Below, in pieces: positions 13,590 to 26,059 of a stretch of DNA of 64,000 bases; position 1 is the stretch's first letter; each line of letters begins with the position of its first letter. The notes beneath the pieces were generated by a model that worked only from the letters and a program-made list of their open reading frames with translations, did not search any database and had not been told where the DNA came from. This DNA is from Homarus americanus (Eukaryota > Arthropoda > Malacostraca > Decapoda > Nephropidae). The stretch covers positions 7,471,639-7,535,638 of the forward strand of contig NW_024726235.1 of the NCBI RefSeq assembly GCF_018991925.1. Direction: 5' to 3'. The translations under genes and the position numbers were made by a program.

Positions 13590-13757
13590 GTAGATAGCTT
13601 AGTTGGTAGCGTTTGTCTCAAAAGCTGGGAGTACTGTATTGGTTTCCACTCTGTATTGTACCAAGCATTTTGCCTAGTTTATTGTTAGCTCTAGGTGGAG
13701 CTAACAATACAGTACTCCCAGCTTTAGAGACAAACACTGTATCATGAAGCTATCTAC
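13590..13757. repeat. Imperfect hairpin, arms about 50 bp
   Basis: 13590-13640 (GTAGATAGCTT...AAAGCTGGGAGTACTGTATT) is the inverted complement, with a few mismatches, of 13706-13757. A second, perfect inner palindrome (ATTGTTAGCTC / GAGCTAACAAT) sits near 13681-13708. It could be a small foldback element. No TA target duplication is evident. Confidence 0.75.
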
Positions 13758-14383
13758 AATCAAGACAGTTTTCCCTTGACACAACCTTGATTCAAGGGGG
13801 GGGGGAACTTCACCTCCTCAGTGGATGCCCGTGATACTGCATTCATCAGCAGTTTACAATGAGGCTTACATTTCTTAAAGTGGTGGATAAATCTACTTCA
13901 GAACTAATGCAAGTCAGATATGTGTTATAGGAAACGAATATTGTACTGTAGCAGGTGGGCAGTTAGCGTATAGTTGATAGAAGCAGCTCAGCATATGGTA
14001 GAATCATTGATTTTATGAAGAATATGTGAAATTTTGGGAATACTGTAATAAGTTATGTTTGTTTATTTATTTCTGATAAAACCCCAAACAAATAAAAGTA
14101 CAGCTGTTGACATTTTTTTTATGAGTCATTGAAATACAGTATACAGTACTGTACAAGGTTTTTCATGAAAATGTAGGGGGCAATCTGAAATTTGATTACT
14201 CATGTTCGTTCTCCATTTTGTCATACAGGGGTATACATAGTGGTCCAAATACCACAATTGATATTATACTGTATATCATTTTTGTCATTATTTCTTTAAT
14301 ACCTGTAGTGTTATTGTATAGTATGACAGAATATCTCATAAAACTATGGCATGAACAAAGTTCCTTTTTATTTTACATTTATA

Positions 14384-15413
14384 CAGTAGAACGTCGATAT
14401 AACACAAGATACGTTCCAAGAGAGGTCGCTTTAAACCGAATTCGCACTAAATCGAAGTGTTGTTTCAATGGAATAATTTAGTTTGGCACTTCAGAGAGAA
14501 ACAAAATACTAAAAAGACTGAGAGTCTACCCAGATGCACCTCAGCCCATCTCCTAGAATAGACAAAACATTGTTTTTTGTAATATTATGTTAAAACAAAC
14601 ACTCATAAATCAACACAGCTAAAATTTTGGGATGTGAAATGGTCTGTTTACTAGCGATTAGCTGATGGGAAGAGGGGGGGTGGGGTGAGGTGATATGTTT
14701 GACAGTTGATGCCAAGGTCTAGTGCTTATTTATTTATCTGTCCTTCAGAATGACTAAGTTTTTCTCTTATAAAATGTCACTGAATTGACAAAGGGCTAAA
14801 ATTTTTATCTCTTGTGCAAAATATATGACGTTTATATTCAAATTATTCGCTGTCTTGCAAGGATTCTAGCAATGCAAATTATATTCTAATTTTAGTCTGT
14901 GATATTATATAAGATATAAACTTAGTCTAAAACCACCAAACCTGGCTGGGAAGATGGGGGACAGGGAGGGAGGATGGGGAGGTGACACATTTGACAATTG
15001 CGCCGCCGAAAATCTAGTGAAGTATTTATTTGTTTGTTTATGTCCTTTAGATTGAGTTTTTTTTTATAAAATGTCATGTAAGTGACTGGGGAGAATATAA
15101 TTTACATTGCTGAAATTCTTATAAGATAGTGATTAATTTGAATATAATCATGCTATAGTTTGCACTAGACAAAAATTTTAGTAATCATTTAGTACTGTAC
15201 ATTATTTTGAGTACATGCGCAGTACAGCTTTGCCCTTAGGACAGTGTAGCGTGCCCAGAGAAACATTAGGCACGAGTTTAAAAATAAGATGCGCCAGATT
15301 GACTCGCGCAAAATAGGAAAGATTCTCTTTAAATTAAAACATTGTCCTTAATTATGGGTGTCACTTTAAATCAATAATCTTAAATTAAATTGCTTTAAAT
15401 CGACGTTCTACTG
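14384..15413 (+). mobile_element. TIR element, family B (CAGTAGAACGTCGAT), about 1030 bp
   Basis: The left end is CAGTAGAACGTCGATATAAC and the right end is the inverse of CAGTAGAACGTCGATTTAAA. TA flanks both sides. No transposase frame is present. The interior (14820-14890, 15090-15180) contains both arms of the hairpin module found in the family C elements at 37-44 kb, although the termini differ. Confidence 0.85.
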
Positions 15414-16909
15414 TACGATGAAAAGGTTTTCAGTTATCTTGTGAAAGACATAAGGATAATAAATGTTGTTCTTTAAATTTGAATGAATTTATGTATCATA
15501 TAAGACCTCTTAGTACAGTACTTGTATAAATGTGTTTCTGTCTTAAAAGTTTTAACAAACCAAGAGAAGGCCTTTACTTTTGAGTAACTGTGGCCTTATG
15601 AGTTACACCCAACCCTGAGAAGGTCTGGGTTCTGTGTGAATGTGTTTGCATTTTTTCTTTGGTCTACATTTCCACCAGGAGGCACTGTCATGTCAGGGTT
15701 TTATTGGAAATTGGGTACTATGTTTCTGGAGAGCTGCTGTGTCAATTTTGAAGAAAATTGGCTCACATTTAGGAAATACAGTACAGTATTCTGTATAAAA
15801 ACTTGAGATTAAATTCTTACGGTAGTGATAAAGGTCATTGTAATAGTGTAAATGACTACCATATCCATTAGGGGGCAGTGCCATATTTAGGCTTTATCCG
15901 AGATTGATCACCTTGCTATGTAAGGGTTCTCTCAGAAGTTGATTAGTGTGTTATGTAAACCTCTTGTATCATGTTTCATGCTTTAACAGACAGTGAATGA
16001 TTATTGGTTTATTCCTTGCTGTTACTGTACTAGAAAAGAAGATCATAGCAGTCAAGACAATTTGCTTTCAAAAGGGAAAGACCAAAATAGATGGACAATA
16101 TGTAGCAACAGTAATATCATTGTGGGGAGGCAGTCTATTTTTTTTTTTTTTTAGTGATAAGGCCATATTGAGAAGGAGAGTGAGTATATCAAAGGGTGGA
16201 GGTATAATGATTGGAAATGTTTGTGTATTTATAGATAAAGATCATGGTGGATGGCCAGGTAGTATGTTTGTAAGGGTGAAGACTATAGTGGGCAGTGTAT
16301 GGGGACATTTTTATGATAGGCAACTGAAAGAACAAATCAGAGTAGATAGACCTACATAATGTAGCCAATGGTTACTCTTTTTTTGGCGGTTAAATCTGTT
16401 TCCTCAAATTGCAAACACATTTCTTTCCTGCCCCTCATAGCCACACTTTACCATTTTGCTGCAGCTTTATGTCTGCCATTATGTATCTTCACAACGCATC
16501 ACTCTTGGTCACAGTTTATCCCACCACCATTGTATTGTAAGTGTTCTTTTTCTTTCTTAAAGATAAAACAAAATCTAATTTGTAAGTTAAAGATATATTG
16601 ACCTTTTTGAAGGATTGTAATGATAGTCGTTGTACAGGTAGTTCAGTACTGTACTGTATAGGGTAATACAAATCTGAAATTACAAATGAAAATTTGCTCT
16701 TGAGTAAATTGTTGGCAGTCTCACTGTTTTTGTCATGTAAATACCAAGAATGTTCAGTCAACAGCAGAAGTTCATCCCAGTCAACCTGCATGATATGAGA
16801 GAAGGTGATCTGGTAACACTGAAAGGGGAAGAGTTGACAGATATGCTTTAAATGGCTAGTTATTTAAGATTTATGATTGGAGATTGCTTAAGAATACATT
16901 TCTTTTATA
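15414..16909. other. No supported gene
   Basis: One open frame at 15997-16359 (120 aa) contains a T-run coding poly-Phe and resembles nothing I recognise. I treat it as chance. The rest is AT-rich unique sequence. Confidence 0.45.
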
Positions 16910-17159
16910 CAATAAACCCTTGAGAACTCGTAATTCAATATAACTCAGTTTAGTGGTAAAATATTCAATTAAATTATTTTTAATTTATATTTACATAACT
17001 TGCAATATTCCGAGATATGATAACTCAATCTCGTAATGGCGCAACAATTGCAATCCATGCAGGATGCGTGGGAGGCTCTGTCCCAACTCCACTTCCCCCT
17101 CCCCTGCTCTGTGTGATAACTCCTGTGCAATTAAGAAATGTTTTGACCTTATAGTACAG

Positions 17160-20080
17160 TAATTATTTATTTATTTTTTGTACACTTTCTGGGGGCCTGG
17201 GGGGGGGGATAAGAATATAAAGAAATTAAAAATAGAAGAGAAAAAGACTACAATACATGTATTAATTTACACCACAAAAATGCCGGAAAACCAGCTTTTT
17301 GAAGTGAGACAGATTGAAAGAGTATGGAAACACAGAAGAAGGCATAGCATTCCATAGTTTGGCTGTGTGAGGAAAGAAGGATGTACTATAATGGGTTATT
17401 CTAATGTGACCTACATCCACACAGAAACGGTGGGCACCGTGGGCAAGATAAGTGTTACGAGCCCACGGCCTTGCCGGCGGTACACAGGATGCTAAATCCA
17501 CCAAACATTGCCCGTTAAAGTACCTGTAAAAAAAAGAGTGAAGCAATGTTGTGGTGAAGAGAAAGGGAAGAAAGATTATCAACTAAAAGAGGAGAGTTAA
17601 TAAGATGAAATGCCTTTTGATTCCACCCTATCTAACAGTTGGACAGAAGAAGAGCCACCACAGATATGAGAGCGGCACTCCAAATTAGGACGAATGAATC
17701 CCTTATAAACTTGAAGCAACTACTCAGGAGTGAAGTAGATACGGCATCTGTACAGCATTCCCAGCTTTCGGGAGGCAGCTTTAGCAATGTTGTGGATGTG
17801 TGGCTTCCATGATATTTTAGAGGAAATGGTGATGCCTAGCATATATATTTTAGAATTTGGCAGAATGATTGCATTCTGAAATGTGATTGGTGGGAGATCT
17901 TCTATTTTGGAAAGTGTAATTGGCAAATACTGTGTTTTATTACTAATGAATTTAATCAAGTTTCTACCTCCTCATTTGGAGATGCTGCACAGATCTGCAT
18001 TGATAGATGAAATGATATGAGCTCTAGAAACAAATCTAATTCGAGAATTAGGGGGAAGGGAAAAATGTGAAAAAGGGTGAAGAATGGACAGAATTAGTTG
18101 TAGTGTGAAGTAAATCATTGATAAAAAAGGAAAAGAGGAGGTGAAAGAACAGAACCCTGTGGGACACTACTATTGGTAGAGAAAGAGTGAGAGATCGAAT
18201 CCTTCGACGACAACTGCCATGGATTGGTTCTCAAGGAAGCTAGAAATTAGAGAACAAAGTGGGTCATAACAAAAGTTTCATCATAATCCCTAAGAGAGGA
18301 TGACCAAAGATGGGTGCAGTAGGAGAGCAGATCACCAGTAGATCTCGCCTGGCGAAAGCCATACTGGTGATCTGACAAAAGAGAAATGTGTTCAAGGTAA
18401 CAGAGAAAATGCGAGTTTAAGATACCCATAGTTTAAAAAACTTAGAGAGGGATGTAGTTAGGGCAATGGGACGATAGAGGGATTAGAATGGTCACCCTTC
18501 TTCGGGATGGGCTAAACTGAGGCATGCTTCCAAGAAGAAGGAAAGTTTTGGGTTTTGAGGCAAAAACGAAAGAGACGAGCAAGCACGGGTCAGAATTTCA
18601 GAACACGAGGGGGCATTCCGTCTGGTCCATGCGCCTTACTTACATCCAACCTAGATAACACACCAGCAACCCAGTGAGTGGAGATTATAGGAAAGTGCAC
18701 AGGTTCAGTAGGAGTTGAAATCATCTAAGGTGAAGTTAGAGGAGAAAAAGGTGCCAAAGAGATTGGCTTTATCAGGGGGAGAGTTGGCTATAGAGTTATC
18801 AGGTTGGAAGAGAGGAGGAAAAGAGGGAGTGCAGAAGTTATTACAGATACTTTTGGTTCAGGACCAGAAGGATTTATTAGAAGAAGAGTAAGTCAGGTCA
18901 GAGGTCTTTCTTTTTGATAAAACTCGCTTGGCCCTACGAAGAATAACCTTACAACAATTCCTAGAAGTAATGAAAGAGGAGTGGGTAACAGGAGAAGATA
19001 GTTTCATAACTTGATATGCCCTATCTCTCTCCCTACATGCAAGAGAACAGGAGCAATCAAACCATGGTTGTGAAGTGAAAGTTTTGGTAGAAGGTGGGAT
19101 AAATGCACTCATACCACCGAGTAGAACCCCAGCAATACTGTCAGCACATATCGAGGTGTCCTGAGTGGAAAAGCAACATTCATCCCAGGGAAAGTCACTA
19201 GAAGAATTCTGGCAAGGATTGCCAGTTGCCCTCCGATAGTGATCGGAAGACCCTAAGTGGGCAGAAATTGAGTGTGAATAGTGTGAGGGGTTAGATATAA
19301 AACAAAAGATCAAGAATGTTAGTAAGTTGATCGTGTCGATCTGGAACACGTGTAGGGTGTTTAATTATTTGTGTCAGATCATTAAGTAAGGAAAAAGAGA
19401 GTGCCTCAACTCCACCTGGGTCATCCCTTGCAGAGCCAAGCCACTGTCTGTAATGTACATTGAAATCCCCAAGGTAGAAGATCTCAGTGTTGGAGTGCGT
19501 GGATAGCAATGACTCGTGGCAAGAAGTGAGATTGTCAAAGAGTTCCAAATAGTTAGTTAGAGTTGGGAAAACCGTACAGTATAGGAAACAAAGAAAAATA
19601 GTCATAATTGGTTGAGAATTTTTGAGCCAGACGACATCATAAAGAGAAGATTCAAGATCCGTGAGTCGAGCTATAGGTGTACGTGTGTTGCAGTAGGCGC
19701 ATACACCTCCCTTAGAACAGAAAGAGGTATGAAGGTTGTACAGTAGTTGCAGACTTGATAATTTTTGGGTGAAGCTGCTTTGGTCAGTTGAAGTTCAGAT
19801 AGTAGTAAGAGATTGGGGGAAGAGGTTAAAAGGTGGTGATCCACAGAACAAAATTTGGATCTCAGGCTGCGAATGCTGGAAAAATTAGGTGTGAAAAAAG
19901 CCGATCCTCCAGCAACTGCAGTGATGTCAGTTGAGGCCCCAGTAGTTTGATGATGATCAGGTCGGCCTTTGTGTCCACTACCTTCCTGGTCAGTGGGACC
20001 CATCTGAGAAGGCCCCGCTTTAATATCATTATTAGCTGATTTCTTAGGAGAATAAAAGAATAGAAAGAATAAAACAGATC
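17160..20080 (-). pseudogene. Decayed non-LTR retrotransposon (endonuclease and reverse transcriptase)
   Basis: Minus-strand frames in LINE order are broken by many frameshifts. The endonuclease begins near 19900 (NFSSIRSLRSKFCSVDHHLL, SPNLLLLSELQLTKA) and continues at 19480-19420 with the metal-site block LGDFNVHYRQWLGS. RT motifs include SDHQYGFRQARSTGDLL (about 18375-18325). A C-terminal piece, LGITISSKISWKPHIHNIAK, lies near 17830-17775. The terminal segment, with HTAKLWNAMPSSVFP, is at about 17370-17330. The 3' end carries an AAAT-repeat-like tail near 17160-17182. It is a dead copy, with no RNase H seen. The clade is not certain (jockey/I-like group by layout). Confidence 0.8.
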
Positions 20081-20104
20081 AAGAGTGAGAAAAGTTATAT
20101 ATGT

Positions 20105-20290
20105 TGTGTTGTCAATAATAAGAGAGACAATTGAGACCCTGCAATTGTGTGCAAATGAAGCAGAAAGACAGATCAGCAACCTGGGACTTCGTCACATTTT
20201 TTGTGATGCCACATGACAGCAGGGTCTACAGTACTATTAGATAACACATTATGCTTCCAATATCTTCCCAGGTGGTAGTAACTCCCTGTG
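20105..20290 (-). repeat. Composite interspersed repeat, copy 3
   Basis: GTTGTGTTGTCAA, CAGCAACCTGGGACTTCGTC and a GCTTCCAATATCTTCCCAGG block match the inverted middle of 6643-6960 and the copy at 48405-48600. It abuts the 5' end of the LINE. Confidence 0.65.
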
Positions 20291-20654
20291 CCTACCCTAA
20301 ATTACGAGTTGAAAAATGACTACTCTGCGTGCTAACTCGGGTATTGTTCTCTGTCTCATACTGATTCTGTGAACATCTCCCAGGTATTCACTGGTAAAGT
20401 TGGTGCTGTAAGTGCTAACAATATGGAATTGTACTGTATATACTATTCTGCAGTGCAGTGAGCACCCAATCACCTTTGATACCTACCGCATGGCACCATA
20501 AGCTTGAATTATCCTCATCCTTCGCCTGCAGTGGTGGTAAGTGTTAATTTTTGTGCAAGTTCTCTGATTATGGTAGGTTATTTTTGGAAAATCTGATAAA
20601 TTAGAATGGTTAGAGCTCCATATATCATGAATTATCAAGGGTTTACTATATAAC

Positions 20655-22115
20655 TAATTAGTATCAATGTGATAAAATAATGTTATTAAGAAATATATGA
20701 CATTGTTATATGATGGTTCATAACTGGGAATCCAGAAGTATAAACCTTACATAACTAGCCATTTAAAGCATGCAGTATCTGTCAATTCTTCCCCATACAG
20801 CAATATCAGATCACCTGCCTCATCATGCAAGTAAGCTCAGGATTTTGTTGTTATTATGTTATTACTGTTCTTTAACAACTAAGGTCTTCAAGCACATAAC
20901 AAGGTTAGTACAGTAAATACACTATTCCATCCACAATTAAAAATTATTATGAACTTTGTGGTTGACTAGTGATGATAGGTTTGTTCTGGATATGAAAGAT
21001 ATGACTAATAATGTAGATGTAAAATGTCCATTGATCTATTCCAGTCATGTGTTGAATTACATGGTAGACTGAAAAATTTTTCATGAGTATGAAAAGCAAC
21101 TTGAAGATAATTAGTTTGCTTTTGTATTTGATAACAAGTTTATAAATTTGTAGATCCTCAAGAATTGTAAAATAAGAGCAATAACCTGGTACTTGGTCTT
21201 ATGCAGGTGCCATTAATACAGTACATGTTAATGATAAATGGTATGTAGATGAACCATACGTTTCAGAAAAGATGATCACTCGTGTACAGTAAAGGAAATG
21301 GTAATGGATCTATTATATAAAATATGAACATTGTAAGAGTGAGTTTTGAACACAATTTACCGTAGTCCTTTCAAGATTTATTCATGATTCAAATGGAACA
21401 CATGTTAGGTCAAGCAGCCCTCAATATTTTGTACAGTATAAAGGCTTCATTAAGGTTGTGTCTTTTCTGTGATTCCATGGCATCCTGTAGCCAATTGAAT
21501 TGATTACTGTCATTTGAGAAAAAGATAAATTTTTTTGATTATTTGATCATGAAAAATTAATATAGCAGATGTAATATAATTCTCCTTCAGTTTATAAGTG
21601 ATTTTATTTGTTTGTAATTTTATTAATTTAACATTAGAGGATTTCAGATTTTTTTTTTTTTTTTTAAAGCAAGGTGGCTGAGACCAAGAGCACCCCTTCA
21701 TCCACCCACATTATCCCTTCATTCATTGTCATTCATTCATTCTTTCCACTGTAAAAGATGTGTTCTGCTATGATCCTTCCTTTCTTCAACATGCCCCCAT
21801 CCTTTCCCAAATCTCTTTACCCAAGTCATTTCACACAAAACACCAGCATCACCCATCAGCTACGTACTGTACAGTACATATCTTTTCCCAAATACCCCCC
21901 CCCCGTCCCAAAATCACTTGATGCCATATTCTCTGCTCATTAATGAACACTTTTTTCTATACGTTGATTCTTCTCATCTCTAGTACTTCCTTCACCCTAC
22001 CCTCTTATCTCTTTCTGTCTTCCCAATTTCCTTGTACCATCCACTTTCAATTCTCCAGTCAGTGGTACTCTTCTGGTTTTATGACTACTGAGGCCCTTCA
22101 ATACATAGTTCGGTA
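20655..22115. other. No gene seen
   Basis: AT-rich sequence with a short CATT-type microsatellite near 21715-21745. Frames at 21758-22149 look like chance reading of pyrimidine-rich DNA. Confidence 0.45.
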
Positions 22116-22637
22116 CAGTAATATCTCCGTTAGCCGGAATCCCTCATAGCCGGAACTCTCCAATAGCTGTAATTTAAATTTGCTCAAACTTTTCCGGAAC
22201 ATTTATCTCAATTCCAGGTTTGGGAACGATTTTCTGATGTTGAACATCAGTCACATTTTCTGGCAAATTGGAGACAAATAACGGAAACTCTCTCCAAATT
22301 TTTTTTACGGGTCTGGGAACAATTTCTGTGGTTGAAAATCAGGTGCATTTTCTGAAAATCCTGGAAACTCTCTCCAATTTTTTTTCCGGGTTTGGGAGCA
22401 AATTCTGAAGATGAAATAATGCGACATTATGGAAAACTCTGAAAAAAATTGCGGATACCTTCTCCATTTTTTTTCTTAACTGGAAGTAAATTCCAAGGAT
22501 GAAACTTTCCTAGTACCCGGAAAAATTCCAAGGATGAGCGATTTTTCCAGGTTAGAGAGAGTAGTCTCATTACCTGGAAATCTCTCATTCCCGAAAGTGC
22601 TCTGCAACTCTTGTTTTGACTAATGGGGATATCACTT
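22116..22637 (+). mobile_element. MITE with internal degenerate tandem repeats
   Basis: The left end is CAGTAATATCTCCGTTAGCC. The right end reads, inverted, as AAGTGATATCCCCATTAGTC. Inside, a unit of roughly 90 bp containing CTCCAATTTTTTTTCCGGGT and GGGAACAATTTCTG is repeated about four times with drift. Confidence 0.6.
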
Positions 22638-24800
22638 ACAATTATCTTCTATTCTAGTCTTCAAATATTGTCTTTTATCAGTGTTTTTCATTACTTTTGT
22701 GTCACTGTCACAGCCCCTTTACTGAGTCTGTAGTTTTATCTTCCTTCTTGTGTACACCAACTAAGGAACCTTCTTTCATTCCATACATTCCATTGTGGAA
22801 ACACAAGAACTACTTCTCACATTTGGTTACCAAATTGACATGTTGACTTCATAAGCAGATGTTTCAACCATTGGTTTTAGTCTCATGAAGCTTAACAAGT
22901 GTATAGGTGGTTAGTAGTTTCAAGAGATTAAATGGATAGATTGTTTAGTACATAGTTATGATTTCTTTGTTTTTTCTCTGCATATCAGGGAGTTTTATAT
23001 TGATTATTTTATATACTGTATTGGAATATGTATTTTTTTTTAATGAAGAATAAACTTGATTCTTGTAAATTTAGAAATTACAGTACTGTATGTAAATTGT
23101 TTGTTCAGCTGGGTGTAAATATTATACTTTTAATTAATTATTCTTGCTCAGTCTGTTTTGTGTTTAGTATATTAAGTATAAAGAAACACTATTCATTGTA
23201 TCTCTGATATTCAGGAGCAACATTGTATTAGCAACTACAGTACAAACTACTGTACAACTGAAAGAGAAGGTTGGTTTTGCAGTGTATGATCTTATTTCTT
23301 CATTCTTGATTATTATGTTTACTAATCCATGTTTAGTCCAGATTTATATTTAATATCTTTTCAATATATTTTAGAAAATAGAATAAACTGCAATACATTA
23401 GATATGGCTCTCTTTGAGGGTGTGCAGATGTTTGGTGACATTCAATTTTAATCTTATGCAAATGGTATTGCAAATAAAAGAGATTATTTTCCTATTTTCC
23501 ATCTCATCTTAAATTTTTTTTGGTATGAAGGAAATTTTTGCCTCATCTGCTATTTTAATGTTTCATGTGTAGTGCTTACGAGTATTCACTGTTACAACTT
23601 TATGATTTTAAGTGTGTGTGTGTGTGTGTGTGTGTGTGTCCAGTTTTTGTTTGTACTGTGGCATATTAATGACCTAGACTGCTTTATTTTCTCTCCCTCT
23701 CAGGACATGAGTTCTGGATTTTTTTTTCAGAGAGAACTGGGAGCTTGTTAAACAAGTACTTGCATAAAAATTTGTACTGGTAAATATGTGAATGCAAATA
23801 CTTTTACTTTAACCCTTAAACTGTGGCCAAAGTCCATTGGCATAGGCGAATGCAGGCAACTTCAGTAAACAACTTTATTTCCTGCCAAAACATTTAAATG
23901 TGTATAATTATCCTGCACTTTGTTTTAGGTCTAAGAGAAAGTGGACTTGTGAACTGTTTTAGGTCTAAGAGAGTGGACTTGTGAGCTGCATCCCTCTCAG
24001 TAAGTTTTTATCTGGCATGGAGATAGAACTCTGTCTCTCCCTGTCCAGGAGTGATAAGAGGGAGGGAAGTGGTTCCCTGACTATTAGTGCTTGTTATTAT
24101 AATGGAATTATACATGGAGGAAAACATCCACCAGACAAGTTGTATGGTAAGTAAAGAATATTTCCCCATTTTCTATTTTTCTGCATACTTGTCAATAATT
24201 TCATTAGAAATTTTCCTAATTATTTTTAAGAATTCAACAAATACATTTTTGGCACATACACACAGATCACCCAATTTCTCCATGACCTTGGTCAGTGTTT
24301 GAATAAGTGATTCATCAGTATCATGCTTACTAAGAAATAAATTATTGGAGTCTGTGACGCATGGTCATTTAATTTTCACTTGCACAACTCTTTGTGCTCA
24401 GTCGCGATTGAAAATATTCACCCTCTTAAAAGAGTTTAGTCCTATGTATATTATCAGGTCTTCATTAAATGTAGTTCGAAGTAGCTGAATATGTTCCAGA
24501 TATTTTAGACCTCAAAGTGTTTAAAATGAGGTGAAGATAAAACCATAACGAGAACTAGACTTTATATGTTGTCTTTGGTAGCTGGTCATAATTTTTTTAA
24601 TTTCTCATCTGCTAAGAAATAGTTCTTAAGCATCCTTAATTTATTATAATTGTTAATGTACCACTTAAGATTTGTTTTCATCTGTTTCTCAGTTTATTTA
24701 TGTAAGAGTTCAGAAATACAACAATGATTATTTGATTATGGAGACTTTTATTTTTCCTTGGGTTACTTCACGAGAGTGGGGCTGAGAACTTTAAGCAAAA
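22638..24800. other. No gene seen; one GT microsatellite
   Basis: AT-rich unique sequence. A (GT)14 tract lies at 23612-23639. Two partly duplicated lines near 23930-23985 (TTTTAGGTCTAAGAGA) form a short direct repeat. Confidence 0.5.
23612..23639. repeat. (GT)14 microsatellite
   Basis: Perfect GT dinucleotide run. Confidence 0.95.
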
Positions 24801-24805
24801 CACTA

Positions 24806-25652
24806 CAGTGATCCCTCGGTTAACGAACACCTCGGTTAACGAAATTTCGGTTAACGAATTACCCTCCATAAGAATATTCAATTTGGTTAACAAAAAAAAT
24901 TCGGTTAACGAATTCCTTACAAATTTTTCCCAACATGTTTTCGCCTGCTTTCGCCTGCTCACCAGCTGTATTATTAGTCCGCCAATACAGTAATCGGTTT
25001 TAGGGCTTAAATTCGTTACCATTTGAGTAAATATCAAGAAGGTTGTACTATTCAATAATTTTCCAAGTCTTATATAAAAATTTTTAGTCATTTTAACAAT
25101 TTTTTAACTTAATTGAAGTACAGGGAACTAGTTTTTACCACGCCAAACAGCCACTTGACTCACCCAGAATGGCGTCAGTTTGTGTCTCTGCTCAGTGGAG
25201 GAAGCATCTTGCTTTAGACTCTTGAACATAAACTATTTTTACATTTTTACAGTACAATTATTTGTCATTCTGAAATTTATTTTACATATTGACAATATAT
25301 AGTGCAGTGCAGTGTTGATTTAAAGAAAATAATCTTGAATTACACCTAGTGAACTTAAAATTTTATGGGTGAAATGGCAGCATGAAGCATGGGATGACTT
25401 CTCTTCCACCCCACTGCCTTCTCTTCCACCCCCACTTCTAATTTCCATCATCATCATCATCAACCAGGAGCCTTCTACATGCACACCTCAAAGTAAGTGT
25501 ACTTTGCATTTATTTTTAGTTTGTATGTAATTTTCGGTGAGCTGGAACCAATTACCCAAAATCCCATTGACACAGTGGTTTCGGTTAACGAAATTTTCAG
25601 TTAACGAACGACCTTCTGGAACGAATTGTGTTCGTTAACCGAGGGACCACTG
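24806..25652 (-). mobile_element. TIR element, family A, copy 2
   Basis: TA-CAGTGATCCCTCGGTTAACG at the left and the inverse of CAGTGGTCCCTCGGTTAACG plus TA at the right. The interior matches 7577-8396 in inverted orientation, including shared blocks such as CTCAGTGGAGGAAGCAT. No transposase. About 850 bp, with a clean TA duplication. Confidence 0.88.
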
Positions 25653-26059
25653 TATTCTAATCGTAATATAAAAAGACATTTAATTCAATAAAAAAGGGGT
25701 TAGGGAGTGGAAGCCCAATACATTCACCAAATCATACTTAAATGGTTTACTTAATGTTTACTTAAGAGAGATTTAATTCAGTTAATCCGTAAATTTATTT
25801 GCAGTTTGTTCAAAGGACCCTAAAGGCACACGCAATCAATAATAATAATAGAAATATAACCCAAACAATGGAGAAAATCTTAACAGGGATAAACTTGGCT
25901 GTGTGTGTTTCTCCAGTAAATAAATGCACTGTTTCATCTCCACATCTACATTGACCATTCCACACAGCAATGACAGCCCAGCCACCTACACAGGCTGTTA
26001 TTTCCAAATTTTAAATTGGTCTTCTAGACCACACAAATAACAATCTAAATATCAAAATA

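Larger units (their letters stand above)
16910..20648 (+). mobile_element. TIR element apparently split by a LINE insertion
   Basis: The left end, CAATAAACCCTTGAGAACTC after TA, has a diverged inverted partner at 20617-20648 (complement TAGTAAACCCTTGATAATTC), followed by TA. About 3 kb of the interior is a minus-strand LINE (17160-20080), and part of the composite repeat also lies inside (20105-20290). Read as an old DNA transposon carrying later insertions. The TIR match is only moderate. Confidence 0.5.

Noticed and set aside
15997..16359. 120-aa + strand frame MIIGLFLAVTVLEKK...
   Set aside because: It contains a T-run coding poly-Phe, has no recognisable domain, and the surroundings give no gene structure.
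24768..25091. 107-aa minus-strand frame with repeated SLTE motifs
   Set aside because: It lies in the terminal repeats of the family A element; the repeated CGGTTAACGAA word creates the motif.
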